A stretch of 64,000 nt of DNA from Blasia pusilla (Eukaryota; Marchantiophyta; Marchantiopsida; Blasiales): contig CM114271.1 of the NCBI GenBank assembly GCA_050084515.1, positions 41,974,001 through 42,038,000 on the forward strand, read 5' to 3'. Made by a program: the position numbers and the translations under genes. The notes below the pieces were generated by a model. It did no database searches. It was not told where the DNA came from and was given only the letters and a program-made list of their open reading frames with translations. Positions 32,731-44,556 of this stretch are shown piece after piece (position 1 is the stretch's first letter; the number at the start of each line of letters is the position of its first letter).

Positions 32731-33339
32731 AGGATAGCTACACCTTGCCATCACTATAGAAACGTGCGTTGTGGAGGAGTACAACACCTAGGGTACATTT
32801 TAGTTATTGTGAGCATGTGTCATTGACCCATGGGTTTCATCAACAACCATGGTTGATTTTTTGGGTATGGGATAGAAGGATTAGAAAGATTGCACCCTCT
32901 TGGAAGTGGTCATGTAGTACCACCCACTAGATAAAATGGGCTTCACCAAGAGTATTCCATTGTCATCATTAGAGAGTTGTGATCATATTCAAGAGAGGTG
33001 TTTCAATTAATACCTCAAACTAGTAAGGATAGAATACATAAGATAACAATAGATCAAATATTATAGTATGTTTATATATAATAATATATGATAATTAGGA
33101 ACTGGTGAATATTTTCCTAATTATGTTTTATTGGATTCGAAAGTAAAACCTTTGAAGACAATTTTTACATGTTGGGATCCAACATGAGATGGCTAGATGC
33201 AATGATAGAGGCCATGTAATTCGTGATAGAGTTTACTATGATAGCTCCCTGCATGCCAAGATTACAGTCGTAGTAGTCATATCTAGCAACCCAATCACCG
33301 CATCAAGGAAAGCTCGTGAATGGTGAATCTTAAACTCTA
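32731..33339. other. Possible continuation of the gypsy relic; nothing firm
   Basis: Intergenic, AT-rich from 33000. No recognisable domain. Confidence 0.3.
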
Positions 33340-36128
33340 TCTTAAAGATCTTAAACTATCTCCAAGGCACAAATAAACATTGTTGTGCAGTGAAGGACCT
33401 TCGCATGCAAGCCACAAAAGATAGTGCTTTTCGGATCGAATTGCCAATGTGCAAGACATTTGCAGTCTGCTTTCTCGAGGGTGGCGCCTCACGCTGTCCG
33501 CTGGAAAATTTGCCCTGCTGGTGAAGCACCTGCCGTTGTGAGAAGTTGACATAAAGTGCTGAACCAGTGCGTAGCTCGTGAAATGCAGAGGCCTTATGAG
33601 TACGAACAATCGTTTATCTGCAAAGCATTCCCTAGCTCGTGTGTGCACTATTGGGCATATGGATTGTTGGGAGAAAAGAAAATTATGGGTTGTCAAAGCC
33701 ATTCCTCGGGATTCCAAGAACCCAACTTAGAAACTTTCGGATTCATACAATCTCACGAAGATATCAAGACTCTGTCCGTTATTTATGACTCGGAAGAAAC
33801 AGTAATAGGGAAAGGTGGCCGTCTCACACGAACATCCCAGATTCCCATGGCCGGCGCTTGTGTGTGGATTGCGCACTGTACCATCCAGTGAGTGAGAGCG
33901 AGTGCGGGGATGAATGCGGGTATTGTCAATCACGCACATCGATAGCCTGGTGATCGGTGCCACTCGGATGACTCACATGGCCTCCGTCAAGATCAAAAGT
34001 GCGAATTATTATCTTCCGAAGATCCCGGAGCCCGCATCGCCAAGTACATCTATGACTTGAAGATGGCCCAGCAGAAAGGCTGCTGTCCATCGGGAACGTA
34101 AGCTACTCGGGTTTGATGTCCTCGATGCAGTTGTCAATTTTACTGCTCTAATTTCATTAGTTTCCGAAGTGGACACCACACTCACCGTCTGCACAGTAAG
34201 AACCGTCTGCGATCTGGCCGTGTAGCACCTGCCAGACTGCAGCATGCACGTCCTACTCCCTCGCGGCCGTAATCTGCGATAACCGTGTTCCAGGATTGTA
34301 CGAATCCAAATGTGGCATATCTAGACTCTAGCGTCTTCTGGCAGAGGAGAAGTCTATCTAAACTCCGTCAACCATAATCTCGAGTCGTGCTCGCCGATTT
34401 GGGCGCTCAAGACCTTGAAACTGGAACGGGTAACCGATCGCTGACTCTCCCAGTGCATCTGTATGCACTTGTCCTTGAGTCCTTGACTACTAATACTTTT
34501 CCAACTCCCTATGCATTGCTTCGATTCGGAAGTTACCGGTGCTGGCTGTCGCCCCAAGTTCTCGAACAGGCCTCCGCGAAATGTGAAGTTGTCACTAGAG
34601 TCAACTCCATTCTCGAAGGGGCCGTCGCTAAGAATCGAAAGTTGCTGAGAGCTGCCGCTATGGAAGCGTTCAAGGTTTTCGTTGCTGGGAGCTGAGTTTA
34701 GGAATTTCCTTTCAAATCTTTGACTGCTTCTGTTGGAGTTCGGTCTTAGAGTGTTACTCTGCATGCACCACCAACGGCTGACCACGAGGAGATGTTTACC
34801 AGCAGAAAAAAAAAACATTTATCACACGTCAAACATTTTACAGCGCAATATGGAATATTCAGTGGTCTGGAGACTCATGACACTTCGCAGAATTCGGCAA
34901 CATGAGGTGGTACTGTTTGAAGTAAACACGAGCTCAGACTCCGTCAGTCAACACGAGCCAGACTCGGGATCAGAAGCGAGCATATGTGAACATGGCGGAG
35001 TGGTGGAAGGCATGTGACCCACATTTTCTGGAGAGAAACACACAGATCGGTTTACGGCTGTAAAGCTACCCCCTTCCCTTCCAACTTGTCGTTTTGGAAG
35101 AGTGTGAGTTCTCCTCCCGGCCCCGACTGAAACCATTCATGAGAGTGAAAGTGGGATACAATTATGGAGGGTTCTCCCCTCTAGTAAATAAGAGACTCTA
35201 ATGGGGTAAACAATTTCGGATAGTCTGAATACAACAGAGTTGCAAAGTATGTAAAATTCGTTGCCTCAAAAAGTCTGTATTCTATAAAATTGAATTTCCT
35301 CATGTGTCGAAACCTAGAAATTGGAACATATGCGGCGTCAGCAAAGGACGATTCGCAAATTTTCACGCGAAAGTTAGAGTAAGCATTTCGTGTTGAGCTT
35401 TGTGGAGAACATGACGGCACATTAAAGTAGAAAGAAAGCCATCAAATATGTTGTCGATTGAAGATCCGTTTGATACAAAGGATGCCGAATTATCAAGAAC
35501 AAGGTGACTCTATGGCAGATTAAGGAGTCTTGGTGTGATTCCGAAAAACGCTGATATCCAACCACCTTGCAATTCCGGGAAGTTCAACCGGATTTTGGCA
35601 AGAAAACACGAGGGCAGATGTAAAGAGCAACTCGATCAGACTAGTCAAATAACTGGTATGAGCTCGTGTTTACTTAAAACAGCAGCACCTCATGTTTGAG
35701 ATAAACAAACTGAAGTAAGCTCTCTGTAACCATCAGAAGAGCAGCTATGGCTCCGACTCTCACATCGAATTTACAGTTGCTGAAATATCCGTATGTACAA
35801 GCACCGAAATTAAATCGACACACCATCGCACCATTCTCAATCGTGGACTCAAGAAATACTACGGTCACAACTCACATATAGAGCCGTCCGATGATATTTC
35901 GAAGGATCTCGCTGTTTCATGGCCTTGATGGGAACTCATCACCACGTACGGCCACTCTTTTTATCCCTCTACCTCTCTGTTGCTCAAATTCAGTCCAGCC
36001 GCGCTTGTCAGGCCTCAGTCAGCTGGCGCTTCGCTGGACCATCTGGAAAAGTCAGTAGAGTATATCTGGATTGTCCCACTCCATTATGATTAGAGTCTAC
36101 ATTTTGAATCATGCTCGGCCCATTAGAA
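33340..36128. other. GC-richer segment without a recognised gene
   Basis: About 2.8 kb with higher GC and more CpG than the surrounding DNA, similar in texture to the two gene-bearing islands. Overlapping open frames exist on both strands (33337-33717 minus, 33556-33891 plus, 34354-34818 minus) but none shows a known domain, and plus/minus overlap means most are shadows. It may contain an unrecognised multi-exon or non-coding gene, or be ordinary unique DNA. Confidence 0.4.
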
Positions 36129-36308
36129 CTTAAACTAAACTTGTCTAGTTTAAGATCGTTGCCCAGGGCCGTGCTAGGAGATGGAGTTGCCGACGCTGTG
36201 CAGACCATCCTTTCTAGCTTTCAATTTGGTGTGAGATGGGGACAAAACTAGGGCCATCTCCTAACACTGCCTCGGAAATGATCTTAAACTAGACCAGATT
36301 TAGTCCAG
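36129..36308. repeat. Imperfect foldback element (about 55-nt arms, 69-nt loop)
   Basis: Arms 36129-36184 and 36254-36308 are about 80% complementary, with two perfect blocks (GTCTAGTTTAAGATC and TAGGAGATGG). The left arm also contains a nested perfect hairpin CTTAAACTA...TAGTTTAAG (36129-36155). Candidate MITE or hairpin RNA precursor. No clear target duplication found. Confidence 0.6.
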
Positions 36309-36488
36309 GGAATTTTTTAGAAGAAAAAGAACGAATTGTTGTGATTTATTATCAACAAGTATATATTGGGTTAAGTTGTAGTAGGATGTCAAAAAGAGGG
36401 GTCCACCCCATGTGCATGTTCTTATTGTTTTAGGAAGAGAGGATAAATCACGAACCCCTTCTAGCTCATTACAACCATATCATATCAG

Positions 36489-37280
36489 TTGAAATTCCTG
36501 ATGAATCTACCCATCCAAAACTTTATTCTACTATTGGGAATTAATTGCATGCTTCACGGTCTATGTGGATCGTTAAATCCAAATGCATCATGTATGATAA
36601 GAAAACAAAAAAACTACAAAAAACATCCAAAAACTTTTGCTACAAGCACCATAGAGACCGAAGATGGTTATCCCATTTATCAGAGGTACTATCTTTCTTT
36701 CCATGCCTTACTTTTATTTCAACCTATGTAGGTATGATATTATATATTCACGATTTATTATTGCTCTTGTGTAGAAGGGAGAATGGAAGGGCGATAATAA
36801 AGTATGGTCAAGAGTTGGATAATCGATGGGTGGCGCCCTAAAATCCTATGTTGTGCACCCTCTTTGATTGTCATATAAGTTTGGAGATCACAAGTAGTGT
36901 TTATGCTGTGAAATACTTATATAAATATGTATACAAGGTATCTGATGCGGTATCATTCAGACCATCAAAAGATATGGATACGTCAAGACCAACAGAGATT
37001 ATCGATGAGACAACATCGTATCTTGATGCGAGATATGCTCTTACTAATTTTACTCCCTCTCATCTTAATCTTTTTCCCTAATTTCTTCTCATTATACTTC
37101 AATACTTGGAATAATTTGTGCAAGTATGTATCTTCTTCAGAGGCATGTTGGCGACTCTTCAAGTTTAGTCTACATGGAGAATATCCAAGCATTGTGCAAT
37201 TGGCAATTCATCCTCCAGAACAACAAATAGTTGACTTCCAAGATGTTGATGCTCCTTATATTTTTTTGCAAAAAACATAG
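36489..37280 (+). pseudogene. Helitron Rep region (N-terminal part), interrupted
   Basis: Blocks in order, in several frames: 'MLHGLCGSLNPNASCM', 'TIETEDGYPIYQR', 'RRENGRAIIKYGQELDNRW', 'CHISLEITSSVYAVKYLYKY' with 'VYK' following, 'SSEACWRLFKFSLHGEYPSI' and 'VQLAIHPPEQQIVDFQD'. The 'KYLYKYVYK' region holds the Rep tyrosines that nick and join DNA in active Helitrons. 'HGLCGSLNPNASCM' and 'DNRWV.PYN'-type blocks are diagnostic for plant Helitron proteins. Stops near 36730 and 37080 and frame changes between blocks make this a pseudogene. Confidence 0.85.
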
Positions 37281-38270
37281 AGACGACTCTAACACAATGG
37301 TTTGCAACTAATCTAATTGACTACACCGCTTGACGATATCTATATATCAATTTTCCTTTATATTTTTGGTGGAGTTATAAGATTTGGATTGGTAGGGTGC
37401 AAAAATTACATGGTTTTGGCCAGCCTATTGGACGCTTATACCTTACTCATCCTAGTAAATGCTCACGACTTTGTTCTCATCCTTCTTGCGCATATTAGGT
37501 CCTACTTTTATATGCCACGTTCTATACTATGGAAGTATTCTAGAATAGGATGAGTTAATTTATTTCACTCTTTCATAGGTGAAGGAGAACGGCATTGGTT
37601 GAGATTACTTCTCCAAAATGTTTGAGGAACTACTTCATACGAATGTTTGAGAACCGTGGATGGAATGCTATATCCCACATTTTAGAAGGATACTATCCAA
37701 TTGTGACTTCTTGAGGATGATAGGGAAGTGTTCTCTTCCTTTCAAGAAACTTTCATAATCCGTACGGATTGTTCACTTCGCTGTCTATTTGCAATTATTT
37801 TAGCTTAAAACACTCATGCTTAACTTGCTACATTATGGAGTCAATTTTTGACTCCACTCATAAAAGATCTTTTATATGAGCGACGTCGTGTAAGACTTCG
37901 TTAGTACAAATTCTCACATCGTTTATTTTTTCTTGATATCAATTTCTATTTGGAATATAATCATGAGTTCAACATGTTTGATGCTCTTATGCTTATCAAC
38001 CTATTGTTGATGATATCATTAATATTGCATTGTTGGAAGTGCATTATTATTTGCAAGATAAAAAAAAAGTTTGTCTGATTTTTTGAATATGCCCCAGGCT
38101 AACTTCCAAAACCTCCACTCATATTCATATTTAGAGGAATGAGATATGTTATATGATATACAAGAATTATACGAACAAGTGCAATTAGGAGAAGCAAGTT
38201 TGAATTAATCACAACGTGTTATTTGAGATTCTATTCATGATGACTTGATCAAATCTGCCTGAATGCTCTA
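37281..38270 (+). pseudogene. Helitron central region, strongly decayed
   Basis: Short matches only: 'VGCKNYMVLA', 'LLAHIRSYFY' (compare the LLLTHVRGATSFE block) and 'LLEDDREVFSSFQETF' read across a frame near 37700-37760. These are the expected Helitron blocks between Rep and helicase. No intact frame exceeds about 80 codons. Confidence 0.6.
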
Positions 38271-39240
38271 CCATCTCCAAAAATATTCTTCATTGATGCT
38301 CTAGGTGGAACAAGAAACACTTTTTTGTATTATCTTCTGCTTGCAAGTGTGAGGAGTGTAAGAGGTATCGCTTTAGCCGTGGCATCATCTGGAATAGCTG
38401 CCTTATTGTTTGATGGAGGATGACCGACACATTTATACTTCAAGATTCCCATTAATCCTCATGAGAGCTCTACATACAAGTAAGCATTTCTTAGATTTAA
38501 TATCCATATGTGTGAATTTTGTTTTTAATCCATGTATCATTCTTGCACTTAGTATCCAATTGTGTGGTACCATTGTAATATCTCTAAGTATGAAAAGTTG
38601 TAAATTTGTTCCCCGTATGATCCGCAATTTAATGATCAATAGTGATCCAGCGCACTTAATATGTGACGCAATGCTCATTATATGGAACAAAGCTCCTATG
38701 ACTCATTGTCATGCATTTGAGGAGTGAATCATAATTTACAAGATATTATGGGAGTGGTCTCTCATGATTTACGATAAATACCATTTGGTGGAAAATTGAT
38801 CATGTTTGGTGGAGACTTCCATCAAGTCTTGCTTGTCATTCGTCATGGGGATCGCCCACAAATCATCCAAGCTACTATAAAGAAGTCTTCTCTATGGTCT
38901 TATGTTAAGATGATGAAGTGAACAAAAAACATGAGAGTTCAAAGATTGGTCATATGGGTGCTCAACAACATTTTTTTGCTGATTGGTTATCGGAGGTGGG
39001 AGAGGGTCGTGTACCTTTGCACCCTCATTTGGGAGAAGACTTTATACGATTAACATCCGAAATGATTACTAATAGTAATAAGATATGTGATCTTATTGAT
39101 CTCATTTATGAAAATTCTTCTACTAGATTGCATGAGGTTGATTTCTTGAGAGATATGGTTAGTTTGACATCGAGAAATAGAGATGTTAACGATATTAATT
39201 CAGACATTATGGCTCAATTTCCTGGAGTGGTAATACTTTC
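38271..39240 (+). pseudogene. Helitron PIF1-like helicase, interrupted
   Basis: Reading through frame changes gives 'FFIDALGGTRNTFLYYLLLA' (Walker A, normally GPGGTGKT; Gly and the catalytic Lys are lost), 'ALAVASSGIAALLFDGG', 'FKIPINPHESSTYK', 'ADLIWDEAP'-like 'DAMLIIWNKAPMTHCHAFEE' (Walker B), 'PFGGKLIMFGGDFHQVLLVI' and 'FADWLSEVGEGRVPLHPHLG'. The long open stretch 38918-39271 also carries 'RDMVSLTSRNRDVNDINSDI'. The helicase would unwind DNA during rolling-circle transposition; loss of the Walker A lysine shows inactivity. Confidence 0.85.
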
Positions 39241-39289
39241 TTCTTACATATTTTCTTTAGGGTATTTCTGAGATCAGTAATCATAATTT

Positions 39290-39856
39290 CCTCTCACTCT
39301 ATATATATATAGATACACACAACGGAAACACAATGAAACACAAACCACGAACCACGGAAACTGGTCTAGGTTTACTGCAATCCTCCACGATGCCACTAAT
39401 CTCCAAGACTAGCTTCGGCGTCTAATTGCTCACATTCATGCCAAACACGCTCCACTTAGAGGAACTTGATGTGGGCTCAGTCTTCCCCCTTGGGAAGTCA
39501 GACCTCAGCACTCAAGCCGTCTCCCAAACATGGCTTCGCCTCGAGACCACAACTCGAACTCAATCCTCGAACTGATCCGCAAACACACGACTCGATGATC
39601 CCCGCAGACCCCCTCTCGTTCTGGTCTAAACTCTGGGAGATCTGCTTGAGCTCTGCATGAGTGCAACCCTGCAATAGGAGCAACTACTTCTCCTCTTTCC
39701 AACGCAATGCCGCACTCCCAAAACGCCCTGCATTTGATGCCCCATCTCGGCTTTATAGCGTCTTCGACTCTCGTCCGACCCTTGGGCCGATCCACAGCGG
39801 TTTCGCTTCTCACGCTCCTAGTTGTAGGCGTACGTCCCCCGTATGCACAGGATCTC

Positions 39857-39889
<33 letters not shown>

Positions 39890-39890
39890 T
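39290..39890. other. Foreign insertion within the Helitron helicase
   Basis: Helitron coding sequence breaks off at about 39235 and resumes at about 39905 ('ERIYLNVDSITNEGMSHIYP'). The DNA between is GC-richer, non-homologous to Helitrons, and bounded on both sides by TA-rich tracts (CTATATATATATAG at about 39299 and the TA repeat at 39863). Possibly a solo LTR or other insert; no target duplication could be fixed. Confidence 0.5.
39863..39888 (+). repeat. (TA)n microsatellite
   Basis: 26 nt of uninterrupted TA, at the right edge of the insertion in the Helitron. Confidence 0.9.
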
Positions 39891-39904
39891 TTATGTTCGT
39901 TTTG

Positions 39905-40440
39905 TACATGAGCGTATTTATCTCAACGTCGACTCCATCACAAATGAGGGGATGAGTCATATATATCCCACAAAATTTTTGAACACATGTCTGCCTTTTG
40001 GACTACCTCCACGTCATTTATGATTGAAGATTGGCGCACCAATCAGCTCTCAAGAAACATGAAGGGTTCAAAAGGATAAGCAAATGGGACAAGATTGATA
40101 ATTCGTGGATTCATGAATCATTGTATAGATGTCAAAATCATTATAGGGAAGAAGATTGGAGATCGAGTTTTTATTCCATGCATTCCACTTATTACATCTG
40201 ACTCCGATTTGCCATTTGATTTACGTAGGTTTCAATTTCCTATTCGTTCAACTTTTGCTATGATCATTAATCGTCTCAAGGTCTAACTCTTTAAAGAGTT
40301 GGAATTTACTTACCTACTCTTGAATTCTCTCATGGTCAATTATACGTAGCAATATCTAGAGCGAGATCTAGAGTAGTGAAGAAAAATTCGGTACACATTA
40401 TGATTGGAAGCGATGAACATTCAAAGAAGGAAGGTGCTCA
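39905..40440 (+). pseudogene. Helitron helicase C-terminal block
   Basis: 'ERIYLNVDSITNEGMSHIYP', 'TKFLNTCLPFGLPPRHL', 'GTRLIIRGFMNHCIDVKII', 'GDRVFIPCIPLITSDSDLPF' and 'RRFQFPIRSTFAMIINR', then, one frame over, 'VGIYLPTLEFSHGQLYVAIS'. This is the conserved end of Helitron helicases (…LRRRQFPV…FAMTINKSQGQTL…VG.YLP.PVFSHGQLYVA.SR). Stops occur near 40020 and 40285. Confidence 0.85.
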
Positions 40441-40561
40441 CACGCAAAATATAGTATATAAATAAATACTTGATTGAAATAAAGAGTTTAGTATGTTTAT
40501 ACAAACACGCTTCTTTATATTAACAGTTGATTATGATGTGTGTATCGCACGGGCACTTATA

Positions 40562-41929
40562 GTATTTTGTATTGGAATGCTCAAATACAAAAAAATGTAA
40601 CATAATAGCTTAAACTTATAGAAATTCAGTAAGTTGAGTCATTAAATTACCGCTAAAGAGGCTTTGGTTTTTAGAGACTTTTAATTTGGAGTCAAGAGTG
40701 GGAAAACTCTTAAAGTTGCACAACAGAAGAACAAAATTTTTTAGCACTTCTTTAAGAATGAGGGGCTATCATATATGAGATATAGTAGATAAACAATACT
40801 TTAAGAAATTTTAAAAGGCGTAAGGTTTTGAAGTACACGCTAGAGGTGTTTTGGATCCTTGAGAGGTATTGTGGGAAATGAGTGGGTTGTTGCATAATTA
40901 GGGATCTAGATACTTTTTTATCTCTACTCTGCTGGACCGTTGAATTGACACAAAAGTGTTTAGTTATAAGAATCAAATAGCGATGATTATGTTTCAGCTG
41001 AAATGCAAAGTATAGCTAGAGAACACTGGACTCCATCAAAAAGTCATTTGAATAGTGGGAAGCTACTCAGTCGGTTCCAACTTGGTAGGAATATGGATTG
41101 CATTTGTTATATCGAGTTGCATGGATGTGTGTTTTTGAGAGGAGAGCATAACTATATAACCAACGTAGATCTTCATGTAATAGAAGTTTGCATGGTGTGA
41201 CATTACTATGGACGCCCTGTCATGCTCAAACAGAGCCCAACTTAAATGGTGTTGATCAAGGCCAATGGTGCTAAAAAGTGCACAGGGAGAAACCGACACG
41301 CAAAAAATGATATAGAGCCGCAAGTTGGGGGGTCAAAAGCGGGAGGAGCCATGGCCAATGACATTAGGAACCAAGAGGAGCTTATGAGCTTGGCTGAGAA
41401 CCTAAGTCTCTTACCAAGTACACTAGTTGAACGGGAGTTTTCAAGTGTGAATGATGTAAATATTTAAACTAAGAGAAAGGATTGGAAATTTCCATCGGAA
41501 AAAAATGAAATTGATCCCTTTTCCACTAATGAAAGCTTTAGCAAAGGTATTTGCCTACTATCCTCCACCGCTCTAAGAGTATGGATTAGAGAAGGGGAGA
41601 GAGAAGGGAAGCAATCTGTCGTCTGCATTCCAAAAAGATAGCAAGCTATGCAATAAATCACTTGGAAGTTCTCTTGGTGAGATAAGTTCCACAATTCACT
41701 TGGAAGAAATTGGAGATGGGGATCAAGCTATAATGAATAAAAATTTTGAACGCAAATCAATCGGATAATCGGAGAATAAGCACCTTGAGAGGCATTTGCT
41801 ACGGCATGGGATAAACCTAATCAGAAATTATACCCCAAGAAGCATCGCACTTGAGAATCTATGGTGTCTAAAATTTATAGATCAAATACATACATCTTGT
41901 AGGGGGAAATAAAAAATATATATATCCAC
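40562..41929. other. Intergenic DNA, nothing recognised
   Basis: AT-rich. An open frame at 41246-41467 (73 codons) and others have no recognisable domain. It separates the Helitron from LINE copy B. Confidence 0.4.
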
Positions 41930-42762
41930 TTTATTATGAAATAATTCTCAAAAGAGGACAAAGAAAGGTAATAACAACTCAAAAGAGGATTTAAAAAATG
42001 CATAAAAGAATACAAAAAGAAAATGGCAACAAGCCAACGAGCTACATGATTGATAGACTGAAACAAATGTGACAAGAACACGAGTGGTTGGTCAGACGTG
42101 AATGGACGACGAGGCGAGGGACCCCCCACCACCTCCGCACGATGTATCAATGCCAAGGCTTGTGCACGTTGTAAGGCCACTAAGATGCATTGCCAAAAAT
42201 AAGTAGTAATTACCAAGAGAGAAGGACTATGGGAAGGGACAAGGTGATGATTCTTGAGGGAGTGGTGAGCATATGTTTTCAGGATGGTATCAAAAGACAC
42301 ATGTAAATGACTGAATACTTCCACTGAAAAAGGAATAAATCCATCAATCGCATTTCTCACAGCATAATTTAACTCCTTGATTCTTGTTGCAGCTTTGGCC
42401 GCCAAACCTTTGGTATGTGCGGCTAGACACACCAAGTCAGAACGTGTTGGATCAGCAACCACCACATCACCTAGTGTCCGGAATCCACCTTGAGACATAA
42501 CAAGATCTACTCTCCGACGAGAGGTTGCTTGTGTGATTGAAGGTAGGACATGGAGTTGCTCTTGTCCAATGGTGTATCTTGCAGTACAAGCCACCGATGC
42601 TACCGCCTCTCTAATGACATCATGTGTGGCCGTTCGTTCTCCACCATGTGCACATCGGAGAATATGGATACCCTTGGCATCAATGGGATCCCCGCATACA
42701 CAATTCGGCACACCTAAGAGAGAAGGATGGGGAAGTCCAAGACATAACCGCAAAGTTGTCAA
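41875..42762 (-). pseudogene. LINE copy B C-terminal CCHC motif and nuclease-like domain
   Basis: A 295-codon open frame whose true coding part ends near 42040. The N-terminal part carries 'CVCGDPIDAKGIHILRCAHG' (a C-x-C...H...C metal-binding motif), then 'RRVDLVMSQGGFRTLGDVVV' with 'ADP', and 'KGLAAKAATRIKELNY'. The D...D-V-V-V...K spacing resembles a restriction-enzyme-like PD-(D/E)xK endonuclease, which nicks the target in R2-type LINEs. The last about 60 codons (Leu/Phe/Ser-rich) run into the AT-rich 3' UTR and are not meaningful. The motif assignment is inferred from spacing; catalytic residues are not proven. Confidence 0.7.
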
Positions 42763-43337
42763 GAATATACTTCGAGGAAGACGAAATGGAAGAATAAGAG
42801 GATTTTAGTAAGCCACGCCCCCGCTCCGGTACCCGCACATGAAGGTATAAAAGCTCAATTAGGCATCAGAGGATGACTCGGAGAGAATGCTGGAAAAGTT
42901 GATTTGATGCATATTCTCAGAGATATGCTCTTGAAGTCGATCAAACCCTTCCGTTATCAGTTGAATGAAAGGGGGTAGAATTGCTTGTGTATTAAGAGGA
43001 AGAAGAGCTCGTGCAAATCTCACTTTTGTTGAAATAACAAGTCCCCCTCCTCTACATGGGCGATATGATCCATCAAGATAGGTGTATCTCCTTGGAAAAA
43101 CCTTGAAGCCATAATTGGTGCTACCAACGCCCAACTCCCCAAAAAGAGTGCGGAAGGAGATGCCACTGTGGAGGACAATCCCACCCCTCCAAAAGAAATA
43201 GGCAAGATAGCTTCTCGTGAAGCAAAGATACCATCCTCTCCCTCAAAGGTATTCGGGCCAAGAAGTTGACCAAAAGAGGCCAACCGATGTAAGAACCTTG
43301 AAGTTGGAGGACAAGTGTGAAGGAGGTAGGAAGGATG
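42763..43337 (-). pseudogene. LINE copy B thumb/linker region, frameshifted
   Basis: Contains 'LPISFGGVGLSSTVASPSAL', 'FLGSWALVAPIMASRFFQGD', then 'FIQLITEGFDRLQEHISE' and 'HQINFSSILSESSSDA', split between frames at 42859-43134 and 43020-43283. 'SLGGLGLRSA...AAF.ASW' is a conserved feature after the RT in this family. No catalytic role is known. Confidence 0.75.
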
Positions 43338-44270
43338 TCATAGAAAACATTGGGAGAGAATCCCATGAGCCACTTGGGGATCCCCAAGATGAGGTAACAA
43401 ATGAAGCCATTCCACTTCTTTCAAAAGGGCCTCATCCAAGAACTTTGAGACATAATGGATGAAGCCAATTGGGACCCCAAGAACTCTAACCCCTTCAATG
43501 TAGATAGGAAAATCAGAAGTAGGGGGGGTGAATGTTGAGGGAAGGCATGAAGGAGACCATACTCCACATTTACTAGGTTGGACTTTAAGGTTTAAGATAA
43601 AGAGTTGCTCCACGAAATGGGTATAAGCAGAAACCACTTTAGAAGGAGGACCTATAATGTGAGTGTCATCAGCAATAGAAGGGAAAAGACAAGATGGAAA
43701 TGCTTGTGCTGATGCTCGAAGGGCACAAAAATGGGCAATTGCAAAGAGTGGGCCACCCATGGGGTCACCTTGACGTGTGCCACAAGCCGATTGTAGAATA
43801 CTATATTCCCCAGAAGTATCATGATGGGAATAGATAATGGGCGTATCAAAGGCATAGAAGGAGCGAACAAAGGGAATGAGGCTCGCAAGTTGTCCTCTTG
43901 CACAACGTAACTCCTCAAAGATGGTCGCACGAGAAAGTGACTTGAATGTGTTAGCCATATCGACTTGAATTGCTACCCAATCTGGATGTATATCAAGAGT
44001 GGAGCGAATCCCATGCACCACAGCCTCACAACCTCCAGGAGTTGCCACTCCAAATTAATGAGGAAATAAGTGTATACTAAAGTGAGGAAAAATTGCAAGC
44101 ATAGGGATTGACTAACCAAGCCGTATAAAACCTCTCCAATAGCCAAAGGGCACACACCTGAAGGAGGCTTATCCATAGCCAACAAACGACAAGCCCCTAA
44201 GAGCCGAAAGATAAAGAATGGGAGACGACCTGCCGCCATAGTTTGGACATACATTCTAAGCACATGAGAA
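43338..44270 (-). pseudogene. LINE copy B reverse transcriptase
   Basis: 'LGACRLLAMDKPPSGVCPLA' and 'IGEVLYGL' begin the RT, followed after a frameshift near 44040 by a 236-codon open frame. RT blocks: 'WVAIQVDMANTFKSL' (motif A region, catalytic Asp), 'ACGTRQGDPMGGPLFAIAHF' (motif B), 'SIADDTHIIGP' (motif C, ADD in place of YADD), 'NLKVQPSKCGVW' (motif D) and 'GVRVLGVPIGF' (motif E). Catalyses target-primed reverse transcription of the LINE RNA. The similarity is to non-LTR RTs with the 'KP.GGVRPIAIGEVL' signature found scattered across eukaryotes, rather than to plant L1. Confidence 0.85.
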
Positions 44271-44283
44271 AATCCACCTGAAA

Positions 44284-44556
44284 TTTGACACCGTGATAAA
44301 ATCTTATCAAAAATAGTTTTTCAACAAACAAGTACATCTATCAATATTATTATGGTAGAGTGCCTTCTTGATTTGCAAACACTCCTATGTTTGACATGTG
44401 GCAATTGGGCAGCAAGAAAATGTTTCACATGCTATAGGCATCAACGAAAAATTTTGAATTTGTGTGCAACATCATGAATCTCTTCCCTTCACGGGCTATA
44501 CACTAGCTCTTTAAGCATTTTTTTATTTCCCGTGCATCACACGTGCACCTTACTAG
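44284..44556 (+). mobile_element. Possible Helitron 3' end fragment
   Basis: The segment ends CCCGTGCATCACACGTGCAC followed by CTTACTAG and T (44529-44557). A GC-rich hairpin shortly before a CTAG|T terminus is the standard Helitron right end, resembling that near 40540-40561. No coding sequence is present, so it may be a non-autonomous element or an end fragment, interrupted by LINE copy B on its left. Confidence 0.4.

Larger units (their letters stand above)
36480..40561 (+). mobile_element. Helitron, decayed (Rep/helicase remnant, with an internal insertion)
   Basis: Rolling-circle transposon. Ordered RepHel segments are visible: the N-terminal helitron-like domain, the Rep tyrosine region, the PIF1-like helicase and the terminal helicase block. 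Many stops and frameshifts, a lost Walker A lysine and an insertion of foreign DNA at about 39300-39890 show it is long dead. The right end may be the GTGTGTATCGCACGGGCAC hairpin-like stretch followed by TATAG/T at about 40536-40562, a degraded form of the Helitron hairpin-CTRR end. The left end was not found. Confidence 0.8.
41930..44283 (-). mobile_element. R2-like LINE copy B, 5'-truncated
   Basis: Reverse-strand non-LTR retrotransposon covering the RT domain, the thumb and linker, the CCHC-type motif, a nuclease-like domain and the 3' UTR, ending in ...ATAATAAAGTGGATATATATATTTTTT near 41915-41940. The sequence is collinear with copy C. The 5' end begins inside the RT (about 44283). It is the best preserved copy of the C-terminal part, with two long open frames, though frameshifts separate them. 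Confidence 0.87.

Noticed and set aside
40285-40300. Perfect 16-bp palindrome AACTCTTTAAAGAGTT
   Set aside because: It falls within Helitron coding sequence that reads QG.TL..VGIYLP across it, so the symmetry is likely coincidental.
42533-42808. Open frames antisense to the LINE C-terminus (also 23288 region and 56000-56407)
   Set aside because: Shadows of the LINE reading frame on the opposite strand.
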